25,826 nucleotides of DNA from Salibaculum sp031581025 (lineage in GTDB: Bacteria > Pseudomonadota > Alphaproteobacteria > Rhodobacterales > Rhodobacteraceae), in assembly GCF_031581025.1 (NCBI RefSeq), contig NZ_JAVLCA010000036.1; one strand, 5' to 3'. This document shows positions 15,660-23,255 of the stretch, piece by piece; position 1 is the first letter of the stretch, and every line of letters begins with the position of its first letter. The translations under genes and the position numbers were made by a program. A model generated the notes under the pieces. That model was not told where the DNA came from and made no database searches. It saw nothing but the letters and a program-made list of their open reading frames with translations.

Positions 15660-16796
15660 ATGACCCGGACCCGCCGCCACGTGCTGAGCCTGATCGCCGC
15701 CTGGAGCCTGGCCTCCTGCGGGACCGGCCCGGTGCCGGCACAGCGGGACACCGGACTGCCCGCCGATCTGCGCCCGCAACCCAACGCGGCATTCGACGCT
15801 TGGCTGGCGGGGTTTCGCACGCGCGCGGCGTCCCGGGGCCTTTCGGTCACCACACTGGCAGACGGGCTGGCCGATGCGGGCTACCTGCCCGGGGTGGTGC
15901 GCCGCGACGGCAGCCAGATCCAGACCCGCCGCAGCTTCGAGGATTACCTGTCGATCGCCACCTCGGACGCGCGGCTGGCCAAGGGTCGGGCGGCCCTGCG
16001 GCGACACGGCGACACCCTCGCCGCCGTCGAGGCCCGCTTCGGCGTCTCGCGTCACATCGTTGCCGCCATCTGGGGCGTGGAAAGTGAATTCGGCGACAAG
16101 CGCGGGCGCATTCCGGTCGTTTCGGCCACCGCGACACTGGCTTTTACGGGACGGCGCGGCGCCTTCTGGGAGGATCAGCTGACAGCCGCCCTGCGTATCC
16201 TGCAAGCGGGCGAGACACCCCCGGACAGGCTGCGGGGCAGCTGGGCCGGGGCCATGGGGCACACGCAGTTCATCCCCACATCCTATCTGGCCTTTGCCGT
16301 GGATTTCGATGGCGATGGGCGGCGCGACATCTGGGGCGACGATCCCGGCGATGCCTTGGCCTCTGCCGCAAGCTACCTGTCCCGCAACGGCTGGCGCAGC
16401 GGTCTGGCATGGGGCGAGGAGGCCGGGACCGGCACGCTTGCAGGCCGGACCATCCGCCCGCAGGCGGGCGGGCCGCGCTTTACCGTCACGGGCAATTTCG
16501 ACGTGCTCAAAAGCTACAACAACTCCGATTTCTACGCCGCCACCGTGGGCCATCTGGCCGACCGGCTGGCCGGGGGCGGGCCGCTGCGTGGCGCGTTCCC
16601 GCCCGATGCCAATGGCTTGACCCGGGCCGACAGGATCGACTTGCAGCGCGCCCTGGCCGCGCGGGGTCACGAGCTCGGCCCCATCGACGGGGTCATCGGC
16701 CCGGCGACCATGGCGGCGATCCGTGATTTTCAGGCCGCGCAGGGACTGGCGGTCACCGGGCAGGCCGATCGCGCGCTGCTGGCGCGGCTGCAGTAG
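15660..16796 (+). CDS. Lytic murein transglycosylase, MltB-like lipoprotein with peptidoglycan-binding domain
   Basis: A 378-residue periplasmic enzyme that cleaves the MurNAc-GlcNAc bond of peptidoglycan to give 1,6-anhydro ends. The N-terminus MTRTRRHVLSLIAAWSLASC has a lipobox with the lipidation cysteine at residue 20, so it is probably a lipoprotein. The SLT_2/MltB domain spans about 42-315, with catalytic Glu141 in IWGVESEFGDKRG and the family motif GSWAGAMGHTQFIPTSYLAF. Residues about 325-376 are a PG_binding_1 domain (LQRALAARGHELGPIDGVIG, then FQAAQGLAVTGQAD). This matches the two-domain form usual in alphaproteobacteria. The gene stands alone between the AttH-like operon and ilvD. 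Confidence 0.94.
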   Translation: MTRTRRHVLSLIAAWSLASCGTGPVPAQRDTGLPADLRPQPNAAFDAWLAGFRTRAASRGLSVTTLADGLADAGYLPGVVRRDGSQIQTRRSFEDYLSIATSDARLAKGRAALRRHGDTLAAVEARFGVSRHIVAAIWGVESEFGDKRGRIPVVSATATLAFTGRRGAFWEDQLTAALRILQAGETPPDRLRGSWAGAMGHTQFIPTSYLAFAVDFDGDGRRDIWGDDPGDALASAASYLSRNGWRSGLAWGEEAGTGTLAGRTIRPQAGGPRFTVTGNFDVLKSYNNSDFYAATVGHLADRLAGGGPLRGAFPPDANGLTRADRIDLQRALAARGHELGPIDGVIGPATMAAIRDFQAAQGLAVTGQADRALLARLQ

Positions 16797-16812
16797 CGGC
16801 ACCGGGGCGCGA

Positions 16813-16841
16813 TTGCCAAACCCGTCGCTTGGCGCTACCAG
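16813..16841 (+). promoter_or_regulatory. Predicted promoter of ilvD
   Basis: TTGCCA (16813-16818), a 17-base spacer and TACCAG (16836-16841), 43 bases before the ilvD start. It falls in the short gap after the transglycosylase stop, suggesting ilvD is transcribed separately. No leader peptide or attenuator is seen. Confidence 0.42.
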
Positions 16842-16883
16842 AGGAGTGATCCGCGCCGACTGCCGCGCCAGACAACAGGGCCC

Positions 16884-18644
16884 ATGATGACAAAGTTCGA
16901 CAAGACCAAACTGCCCAGCCGCCACGTGACCGAAGGCCCGCAGCGCGCGCCGCACCGGTCTTACTACTACGCAATGGGCATGTCCGAGGAAGAGATCCAC
17001 CAGCCGCTGGTCGGGGTCGCCACCTGCTGGAACGAGGCCGCACCCTGCAACATCGCGCTGGCGCGCCAGGCGCAATCGGTCAAGACCGGCGTGAAAGAGG
17101 CCGACGGCAGCCCGCGCGAGTTCACCACCATCACCGTCACCGACGGCATTGCCATGGGCCACGAGGGGATGCGCTCGTCCCTGGCCAGCCGCGAGGCCAT
17201 CGCCGACACCGTCGAGCTGACCATGCGCGGCCATTGCTATGACGCGCTGGTGGGGCTGGCGGGCTGCGACAAGTCCCTGCCGGGGATGATGATGGCCATG
17301 GTGCGGCTCAATGTGCCCTCGGTGTTCCTCTATGGCGGGTCGATCCTGCCGGGTCGGGCACCGCAGGATGACGAGATTCCGCAGGATTTCCGCACCCGCG
17401 ACCTGACCGTTCAGGACATGTTCGAGGCCGTGGGCCGCCACCAGAACCATCAGCTGTCCGACAAGGCGCTGGCGCTTCTGGAAAAGGTGGCCTGTCCCAG
17501 TTCTGGGGCCTGTGGCGGCCAGTTCACCGCCAATACCATGGCCTGTGTCTCCGAAGCGATCGGCCTCGCGCTGATGAACAGCTCCGGCATGCCCGCGCCT
17601 TACGAATCCCGCGACCAGTATGGCGAGGCCTCCGGCAAGGCCGTGATGAACCTGCTGGAACAGAACATCCGCGCCCGCGATGTCGTCACCCGGCAAAGCA
17701 TGGAAAACGCCGCCCGCGTGGTGGCCGCCACGGGCGGGTCGACCAATGCCGGGCTGCACCTTCCGGCCATTGCCCACGAGGCGGGGATCGAATTCTACCT
17801 CGACGACGTCTGCGAGATCTTCCGCGACACGCCCTATTTCGTGGATCTCAAGCCGGGCGGGCAGTACGTTGCCAAGGATCTTTACGAGGCCGGCGGCATC
17901 CCGGTGGTGATGAAGGAGTTGCGCAAGGCCGGACTGATCCACACCGACTGCCTGACGGCCAATGGCCACAGCATCGGCGAGGAACTGGACCGCATCGACC
18001 GCGAGGCCGACGGCCGCGTCATCTACCCGATCGAGAAACCGCTGACCGAGACCGGCGGGGTCGTGGGCCTCAAGGGCAACCTCGCCCCGCAGGGCGCCAT
18101 CGTGAAGGTCGCCGGGATCGCCGCCGAGAACCAGGTCTTCACCGGCCCGGCGCGGGTCTTTGAGTGCGAGGAAGACGCCTTTGCCGCCGTGCGCGCCCGT
18201 GAATACCAGGAGGGCGAGGTCATCGTCATCCGCAACGAGGGGCCAGCGGGCGGGCCGGGCATGCGCGAGATGCTGGCGACCACTGCCGCACTCTCGGGGC
18301 AGGGCATGGGCAAGAAGGTCGCGCTGATCACCGATGGCCGCTTTTCCGGCGCGACCCGCGGGTTCTGCGTTGGCCATGTCGGCCCCGAGGCGGCCCATGG
18401 GGGCCCCATCGCGCTGATCGAGACCGGCGATGTCGTCACCATCGACGCCATCAAGGGCGAACTGAGCGTGGATCTGTCGGAAGACGCGCTGGCCAGGCGC
18501 AAGGAAAACTGGTCCGGCCCGCGCGAGACGATCTATGCCAGCGGGGCCATCTGGAAATTCGCGCAGATGGTCGGCGAGACCTACAAGGGCGCCGTGACGC
18601 ATCCCGGCGGCAAGGCCGAAAAGCACGTCTACATGGATCTTTGA
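16884..18644 (+). CDS. ilvD: Dihydroxy-acid dehydratase
   Basis: A 586-residue enzyme of the IlvD/Edd family that dehydrates 2,3-dihydroxy-isovalerate and 2,3-dihydroxy-3-methylvalerate to the keto acids of valine and isoleucine synthesis. The Fe-S cluster cysteines are in TCWNEAAPCN (Cys48, Cys55), GLAGCDKSLPG (Cys128) and CPSSGACGGQFTANTM (near 193-208). The C-terminal half has the usual GRFSGATRGFCVGHVGPEA segment. It is shorter than the 616-residue E. coli type and resembles the [2Fe-2S] type. It could act on sugar acids, since the family includes such enzymes, but the sequence reads as a true IlvD. The second ATG (16887) is an equally possible start. It converges on the cytochrome gene across a strong hairpin. 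Confidence 0.93.
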   Translation: MMTKFDKTKLPSRHVTEGPQRAPHRSYYYAMGMSEEEIHQPLVGVATCWNEAAPCNIALARQAQSVKTGVKEADGSPREFTTITVTDGIAMGHEGMRSSLASREAIADTVELTMRGHCYDALVGLAGCDKSLPGMMMAMVRLNVPSVFLYGGSILPGRAPQDDEIPQDFRTRDLTVQDMFEAVGRHQNHQLSDKALALLEKVACPSSGACGGQFTANTMACVSEAIGLALMNSSGMPAPYESRDQYGEASGKAVMNLLEQNIRARDVVTRQSMENAARVVAATGGSTNAGLHLPAIAHEAGIEFYLDDVCEIFRDTPYFVDLKPGGQYVAKDLYEAGGIPVVMKELRKAGLIHTDCLTANGHSIGEELDRIDREADGRVIYPIEKPLTETGGVVGLKGNLAPQGAIVKVAGIAAENQVFTGPARVFECEEDAFAAVRAREYQEGEVIVIRNEGPAGGPGMREMLATTAALSGQGMGKKVALITDGRFSGATRGFCVGHVGPEAAHGGPIALIETGDVVTIDAIKGELSVDLSEDALARRKENWSGPRETIYASGAIWKFAQMVGETYKGAVTHPGGKAEKHVYMDL

Positions 18645-18650
18645 TCCGAC

Positions 18651-18689
18651 GGCGGCGCGGCCGGGGGGCCATTCCCGGGCCGCGCCGCC
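18651..18689. terminator. Strong hairpin between convergent ilvD and cytochrome genes
   Basis: GGCGGCGCGGCC (18651-18662) and GGCCGCGCCGCC (18678-18689) form a perfect 12-bp stem with a 15-base loop. It starts 7 bases after the ilvD stop and ends 6 bases from the cytochrome stop. Only weak pyrimidine runs flank it, but the position suits a shared terminator. Confidence 0.55.
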
Positions 18690-18694
18690 AGTCT

Positions 18695-19777
18695 TCAGGG
18701 CCGCTGCAAGCCGCCGGTCTCGACCTCGATCTGCTCGGACAGGCTGACCACGCTGTCGTGCAGCAATTGCAGGGTGTAGCGCGGATTATGGGCCCAGGCC
18801 CCGGCATCCTTGGCAACCACCTGGTAATTGTAGGCGGCCATCAGCAGGCGCGGCGTCCAGCTTGCGTACTGGTTGGGATAGATCGCCTCATCCGTGTCGA
18901 TGGTGCCGTCCGCGTTCCCGTCGATGAAGAAGTAGGGATAATTGTCCTTGTTGTAGCCGATGGGCGTTCCGACGACCTCGGCGGCATAGGCCCGGATTGC
19001 CTCGTTCAGGACGGCGTGCAGGCCCTCGATCTCGTCGCGGATGCCGCCGCTGGTCACGCCGTCGCCGTCGAAATCGGCGGGCTGGGTGCGGATCGCGGTG
19101 ATATCATCGACGCCCTGGTGGCAGGCGACACAGCCATCGGTGGCCACCTCGGTGCTGTGCGGCTCGTGGCAGGCCACGCAGGTGTTGGCGCTGGGCACAT
19201 GGGCAAAGCGCCCGGCGTAGCTCTGGCCGTCATACTCGAACCCGCCGCTGACCTCGGAGCCGTGCATCACCGCGGCGGCCACGCCGTAATGGACATTGAT
19301 GAAGGACAGGTCCTCGGACACGGTGTCGGGGTCCATGCCGTCGATCGCCTGGGTCACGCTGCCGGTCGAGGCGCGCCCGGAATGGCACATTGTGCAGGTC
19401 GCATTGCCGCCCAGCCCCGAGACTGTCACGCCCGAGGGGAAGGGCACCGCGTCCAGCGCCTCGGCCTCGGAGACATGGCACGACGCGCAGCCGATCACCG
19501 AGTTGATCGTGCCGGGGTGATCCACGACGCCCGCCTCGGTGCCATCGGCGCCCAGCCAGTCCAGCATGCCGGATTCCGAGTGACAGGCCGCGCAGGCCTC
19601 GGGCACCGCGCCATCCTCGTTCCAGTGCGTGAAAGAGGGCGAATCATGGTCGCCATGCGGCCCCATGAGCCAGGCCTCGGTGATGTCGGTCACGCTCATG
19701 CCCTGCGCGGCGAGGGGCGGTGCAAGCGCCACAAGGAACGTGGAAAGGGCAAGTGATTTCATGGAAAAGGGCATCAT
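18695..19777 (-). CDS. Pentaheme c-type cytochrome, periplasmic
   Basis: A 360-residue exported protein with five CxxCH heme c sites: CAACH (62-66), CASCH (97-101), CTMCH (128-132), CVACH (200-204) and CVACH (216-220). Several other histidines (for example in GPHGDHDSPSFTHW, NVHYG, MHGSE) could supply distal ligands. A signal peptide is present (MKSLALSTFLVALAPPLAAQ after a short extension). In the heme-free C-terminal third is DGNADGTIDTDE, a match to the EF-hand calcium loop, followed by NQYASWTPRLLMAAYNYQV and a segment ending AHNPRYTLQLLHDS, typical of unnamed multiheme cytochromes from anaerobes. Function is probably electron transfer in the periplasm; the partner is unknown. The start follows AGGAG with a 7-9-base gap. 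It is divergent from the flavocytochrome gene. Confidence 0.9.
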   Translation of the reverse strand: MMPFSMKSLALSTFLVALAPPLAAQGMSVTDITEAWLMGPHGDHDSPSFTHWNEDGAVPEACAACHSESGMLDWLGADGTEAGVVDHPGTINSVIGCASCHVSEAEALDAVPFPSGVTVSGLGGNATCTMCHSGRASTGSVTQAIDGMDPDTVSEDLSFINVHYGVAAAVMHGSEVSGGFEYDGQSYAGRFAHVPSANTCVACHEPHSTEVATDGCVACHQGVDDITAIRTQPADFDGDGVTSGGIRDEIEGLHAVLNEAIRAYAAEVVGTPIGYNKDNYPYFFIDGNADGTIDTDEAIYPNQYASWTPRLLMAAYNYQVVAKDAGAWAHNPRYTLQLLHDSVVSLSEQIEVETGGLQRP

Positions 19778-19796
19778 GAAGGACTCTCCTGGGTCG

Positions 19797-19824
19797 GCTA
19801 TCGTTGGTTGGGTGGTTCAGGCAA
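19797..19824 (-). promoter_or_regulatory. Predicted promoter of the pentaheme cytochrome gene
   Basis: On the minus strand TTGCCT (19824-19819), a 16-base spacer and GATAGC (19802-19797). It lies in the 145-base divergent gap to the flavocytochrome gene. No clear FNR or Fur box is visible in that gap. Confidence 0.38.
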
Positions 19825-19922
19825 GATGCTACCATAGGGGCCGAGCCACGTGGTGACCGAAATCAGGGATGCGCGAACCCCCGCGGCAAGTCATTGGGAA
19901 ACGCGCCACAGCAGGAGCATAG

Positions 19923-21440
19923 ATGCAGGACAGTGTGACGGAGCCGGACCGGGCACCCGACCAAAGCGGTCAGCCGACAGCGCATGCTCCCCCACAAGAC
20001 GGGGCAGGGCAGGGGCCGCGCCTGCCCGTGGGGGTGGTGGCCGCGCTCTACCTCGTGGTCTGTCTCGTGCCGCTCGTCCTCGCCCTGATGCGGGACGTCG
20101 CCCCCACCGTGACATGGGAAATCGCCGCGGCCGGCCTGGGGCTGATCGGGCTGGCCGCCATGGCGGTGCAGTTCGTCACCTCGGGCCGGTTCCAGCTGAT
20201 TTCCGGGCGGCTGGGGATCGACCGGGTCATGGCCTTTCACAAGACCGCCGCCTGGTGGGTGCTGGGCGCGCTTCTGCTGCACCCGCTGGCCTATGTGGTG
20301 CCGACCGTGCAGGCCGATCCGGCGCTGGGTCTCGAACGGCTGATCGCCTATCTGACCCTGCCGCAGTATCGCACCGGCGTGATTGCGCTGGGCGCGCTGG
20401 CGCTGCTGGTGCTGGGCTCGGCCCTGCGCGAGCGCCTGCCGCTGCGTTATGAGGCCTGGCGCGGGGCGCATGTGGTCCTGGCCATCACGGCCGTCGCGGG
20501 CGGGTTGCACCATGCCGCCACCGTGGGCCGCTTCAGTGTCCTGGGGGCGTTGCAGGGCTACTGGTGGGGCGTGGGGGCCGCGGTCGCGGGCATTCTCGCC
20601 GTGCTCTACGGGTTGCGCTGGGCACGGCTGCACCGGCGGCCCTGGCGACTAGCCTCGGTCACGCGGCGGGCCGACCGCATGTGGGAGCTGGACATCCAGC
20701 CCGCGCCGGGCACCGCGCCTATGCCCTATCGCGCCGGGCAGTTCGTCTGGATCACCGAAGGCGCGCGGCGCTTCCCATTGTTCGATCACCCCTTTTCCAT
20801 TGCCGACAGCCCCCGGCGCGCGGGCCTGCGCCTGATTGTCAAGGAAGCGGGCGATTTCACCAACCGGATCGGCGATCTTGCCCCCGGCACACCGATGGGC
20901 GTGGACGGGCCCTATGGGCATTTCACGCTGGAGGGGCACGCGGACGACGCGGTGCTGCTGATCGCGGGTGGTGTCGGCGTCGCGCCGATCATGGGGCTTT
21001 TGCGCGATCTGCGCGCGCGCGGCCATGATCGGCCCGTGCGGCTGGCCTATGCGGTGGGCACCCCGGACAACCTGGCCTGCGCCGATGAGATCGCGGCGGC
21101 CGCCGGGGACCTCGACCTCGAGACCCTGCTGCTGAGCGAGACCCCGGGACCGGACTGGCCGGGCGAGGTGGGGCGGCTGGACCGCGCGCGGCTGCAGGAC
21201 ATGCTGCGCGACCTCGACCCGCAGGAGACAATGGCGATGATGTGCGGCCCCGGCCCGATGGTGACAGCCGTCGCCGACACGCTGATCGATCTCGGATTGC
21301 CCATGGAGCGGGTCCTGTATGAACGGTTCGACTATTCCGAGGGGGCCTCGCGGCTGGATCGGCGGTTGCGGCGGCGGTTCCTGGCGCTGGGCGCGGGGCT
21401 GGCCCTCGGGCTGGCCGGCTTCGTGGCCCTGCTGGGCTGA
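19923..21440 (+). CDS. Ferric reductase/NADPH oxidase-like flavocytochrome
   Basis: A 505-residue inner-membrane protein. Residues 1-34 are polar and proline-rich. Six hydrophobic segments between about 36 and 232 form a ferric-reductase-like domain with candidate heme b histidines His106 and His120, and His183 and His196/197. A cytoplasmic FAD-binding domain follows (YRAGQFVWI at 269-277; FDHPFSIADSP at 287-297), then an NAD(P)H domain (LIAGGVGVAPIMGLL near 346-360; MMCGPGPM near 440). It would pass electrons from NAD(P)H through FAD and heme across the membrane, perhaps to the divergent cytochrome. Unusually, the chain ends with a seventh hydrophobic segment (about the last 20 residues) after an RRLRRRF basic stretch. 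AGGAG precedes the start. Its stop overlaps the next possible start. Confidence 0.9.
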   Translation: MQDSVTEPDRAPDQSGQPTAHAPPQDGAGQGPRLPVGVVAALYLVVCLVPLVLALMRDVAPTVTWEIAAAGLGLIGLAAMAVQFVTSGRFQLISGRLGIDRVMAFHKTAAWWVLGALLLHPLAYVVPTVQADPALGLERLIAYLTLPQYRTGVIALGALALLVLGSALRERLPLRYEAWRGAHVVLAITAVAGGLHHAATVGRFSVLGALQGYWWGVGAAVAGILAVLYGLRWARLHRRPWRLASVTRRADRMWELDIQPAPGTAPMPYRAGQFVWITEGARRFPLFDHPFSIADSPRRAGLRLIVKEAGDFTNRIGDLAPGTPMGVDGPYGHFTLEGHADDAVLLIAGGVGVAPIMGLLRDLRARGHDRPVRLAYAVGTPDNLACADEIAAAAGDLDLETLLLSETPGPDWPGEVGRLDRARLQDMLRDLDPQETMAMMCGPGPMVTAVADTLIDLGLPMERVLYERFDYSEGASRLDRRLRRRFLALGAGLALGLAGFVALLG

Positions 21441-21473
21441 TGGGGCGGCGACCCGCGATTGCACCGCGTGGTC

Positions 21474-21502
21474 TTGAGAAACTGGTTTCGGATCGCTACC
21501 TC
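21474..21502 (+). promoter_or_regulatory. Predicted internal promoter with inverted-repeat operator before the Cys-rich MarR gene
   Basis: TTGAGA (21474-21479), a 17-base spacer and TACCTC (21497-21502), with the preferred ATG at 21509. GAAAC (21478-21482) and GTTTC (21485-21489) form an inverted repeat two bases apart, sitting on the -35 edge and spacer. This fits autorepression by the MarR protein. Confidence 0.38.
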
Positions 21503-21508
21503 TTGTTC

Positions 21509-22099
21509 ATGACGACTGCCACCGCCGACCCGGAGATGATCGCCGAACTGCTGGTCCACCTGGGCCGGCTGGCCCGCGGTGAAGGCACCGCCGCCCGGCT
21601 GACGCCGGCGCAATGGGCCTGCCTTAGGTTCTTTGCCCGCGCCAATGACAGCACGCGGACGCCGTCGGGCTTTGCCGGCTTTCAGGCGACGACCCGCGGC
21701 ACCGCCTCGCAGATCATCAAGTCGCTCGAGGGGCGGGGTCTGCTGGTCCGCCGCCGGTCGGAACAGGACAGGCGCAGCGTGCGCTTCGATCTGACCGACA
21801 GCGGCGCGGCCATGCTCGATCAGGACCCGCTGGGTGACCTGATGGGCGTCATCGGCACGCTGGAGGCCACCGAACAGGCCCGGTTCCGGGCGACGCTGAC
21901 AAGGGTCGCCGCGGCCCTGGCCCTGCACCGCGACGTGCCCGCCTTCGGGTCCTGCCGCGATTGCGGGCACTTTTCGGACACCGGAGGGCGCGCGCACTGC
22001 GCCTGCATGGCCGCCGACCTGGGCTGGACCGAGATCGACAGGCTATGCGCCAGTTTTGCCGCAGAAAATGGCGACGCGACGCCCCCTGAAGGAGACTGA
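21509..22099 (+). CDS. MarR-family regulator with C-terminal four-cysteine cluster
   Basis: A 196-residue regulator (219 if translation starts at the in-frame ATG at 21440, which overlaps the flavocytochrome stop; the extra residues look non-conserved and include the predicted promoter). The winged helix runs LTPAQWACLRFFARAND, FQATTRGTASQIIKSLEGRG, LLVRRRSEQDRRSVRFDLTDSG. After about residue 135 a tail reads FGSCRDCGHF, then HCACMAADL and EIDRLCASF: two close cysteine pairs plus one, an arrangement that could hold a zinc ion or Fe-S cluster. It therefore may sense redox state, metal or Fe-S supply, inferred from the cysteines and the neighbouring Fe-S carrier genes. The stop ends one base before the Mrp start. 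Confidence 0.86.
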   Translation: MTTATADPEMIAELLVHLGRLARGEGTAARLTPAQWACLRFFARANDSTRTPSGFAGFQATTRGTASQIIKSLEGRGLLVRRRSEQDRRSVRFDLTDSGAAMLDQDPLGDLMGVIGTLEATEQARFRATLTRVAAALALHRDVPAFGSCRDCGHFSDTGGRAHCACMAADLGWTEIDRLCASFAAENGDATPPEGD

Positions 22100-22100
22100 G

Positions 22101-23255
22101 ATGACAAGAAAAGAGCCCCGCATGATCGCCATCAGCAGCGGCAAGGGCGGTGTGGGCAAATCCACCGTCACCGCCAATATCGCCGTGGCCATGGCTGAGG
22201 CCGGGCTGGCCGTGGGGGTGGTGGATGCCGATATCTACGGCCCCTCGATCCCGCGAATGCTGGGCATCGGGGCGGGCAAGCCCACCATGACCCCGGACGA
22301 AAAGGTTGTCCCGGCCCGCGCGCATGGGGTCAAGGTGATTTCCATGGCGATGCTGACCGATGACGACAAGCCGGCGATCCTGCGCGGGCCCATGGTGACG
22401 AAATACCTGCAGATGTTCGTCCGCCAGGTGGACTGGGGCGAACTGGATGTGCTGCTGCTGGATCTGCCGCCGGGGACGGGCGACATTCAGCTGACGCTGG
22501 CGCAGGCCTTCCCGCTGTCTGGCGCGGTGGTGGTCAGCACGCCGCAGGACGTCAGCCTCAAGATCGCGCAGCGGGGCCTGCGCATGATGGAACAGGTCAA
22601 CGTGCCGATCCTCGGCGTGATCGAGAACATGAGCGGCTTTACCTGTCCGTCCTGCGGGACGGTCACCCATATCTTCCACCAGGGCGGTGGCGAGGCCATC
22701 GCCCGCGATCTGGGCGTCGATTTTCTGGGCAGCGTGCCGCTGGACCCGCATGTGGTCGATTGCGGCGACACGGGCCGCCCGCTGGTGCAGGCCGCGCCCG
22801 ACGGACCTGCGGCGCAGGCCTACCGGGACATCGCGGCGGCGCTGGGCGGTGGGGGCGGTGCGGCCGCCGGGATCGCCACGCCCTTCGACTGGCACCCGGC
22901 CGAGGGGCGCGGCCAGCCCGCGCCGGTGGCACCGCAGCCGGACGGGCCGGCCAACAGGCTGGCGGCGCTGGATCACGACGCCACGGGGCTGATGCTGCGC
23001 TGGGCCGACGGGGCCGAACAGCGCCTGACGGACCGTGACCTGCGGCTTGCCTGCGCCTGCGCCAAGTGCCGCGACGAGATGTCGGGCAAGCCATTGCTCG
23101 ATCCGGCAAGCGTGCCGCTGGACATCAGCCTGACCCGGGTCTGGAGCGTGGGCAATTACGCGCTCGGCCTGGCCTTCAGCGACGGGCATGACACCGGCAT
23201 CTACACCTTCAAGGCCTTGCGCGCGATGCAGGGGTCGGAGATGGAAGATGTCTGA
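22101..23255 (+). CDS. apbC: Mrp/ApbC Fe-S carrier ATPase fused to DUF971
   Basis: A 384-residue cytoplasmic P-loop protein of the Mrp/NBP35 family, which binds and delivers Fe-S clusters to apoproteins. The deviant Walker A ISSGKGGVGKSTVTANIAVA (11-30) is followed by VDADIYGPSIPRMLG, LDLPPGTGDIQLTLAQ, and FTCPSCG, whose CxxC pair bridges a cluster in the homodimer. It lacks the N-terminal MIP18-like domain of many bacterial Mrp proteins. After a proline/glycine linker (about 255-280) a DUF971 domain occupies the last 90 residues, with CACAKCRDEMSGKPLLDP and VGNYALGLAFSDGHDTGIY. DUF971 is often a separate protein or the N-terminal domain of gamma-butyrobetaine hydroxylase. A good AAGGAG site lies upstream. 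It overlaps the NifU-type gene by 8 bases. Confidence 0.93.
   Translation: MTRKEPRMIAISSGKGGVGKSTVTANIAVAMAEAGLAVGVVDADIYGPSIPRMLGIGAGKPTMTPDEKVVPARAHGVKVISMAMLTDDDKPAILRGPMVTKYLQMFVRQVDWGELDVLLLDLPPGTGDIQLTLAQAFPLSGAVVVSTPQDVSLKIAQRGLRMMEQVNVPILGVIENMSGFTCPSCGTVTHIFHQGGGEAIARDLGVDFLGSVPLDPHVVDCGDTGRPLVQAAPDGPAAQAYRDIAAALGGGGGAAAGIATPFDWHPAEGRGQPAPVAPQPDGPANRLAALDHDATGLMLRWADGAEQRLTDRDLRLACACAKCRDEMSGKPLLDPASVPLDISLTRVWSVGNYALGLAFSDGHDTGIYTFKALRAMQGSEMEDV

Noticed and set aside
11661..18626. Very long open frames on the minus strand opposite the ABC permease (11661-14510) and opposite ilvD/transglycosylase (15570-18626).
   Set aside because: They mirror well-identified plus-strand genes, are rich in Arg/Gly/Pro/His/Gln typical of GC-rich antisense frames, and show no recognisable domain.
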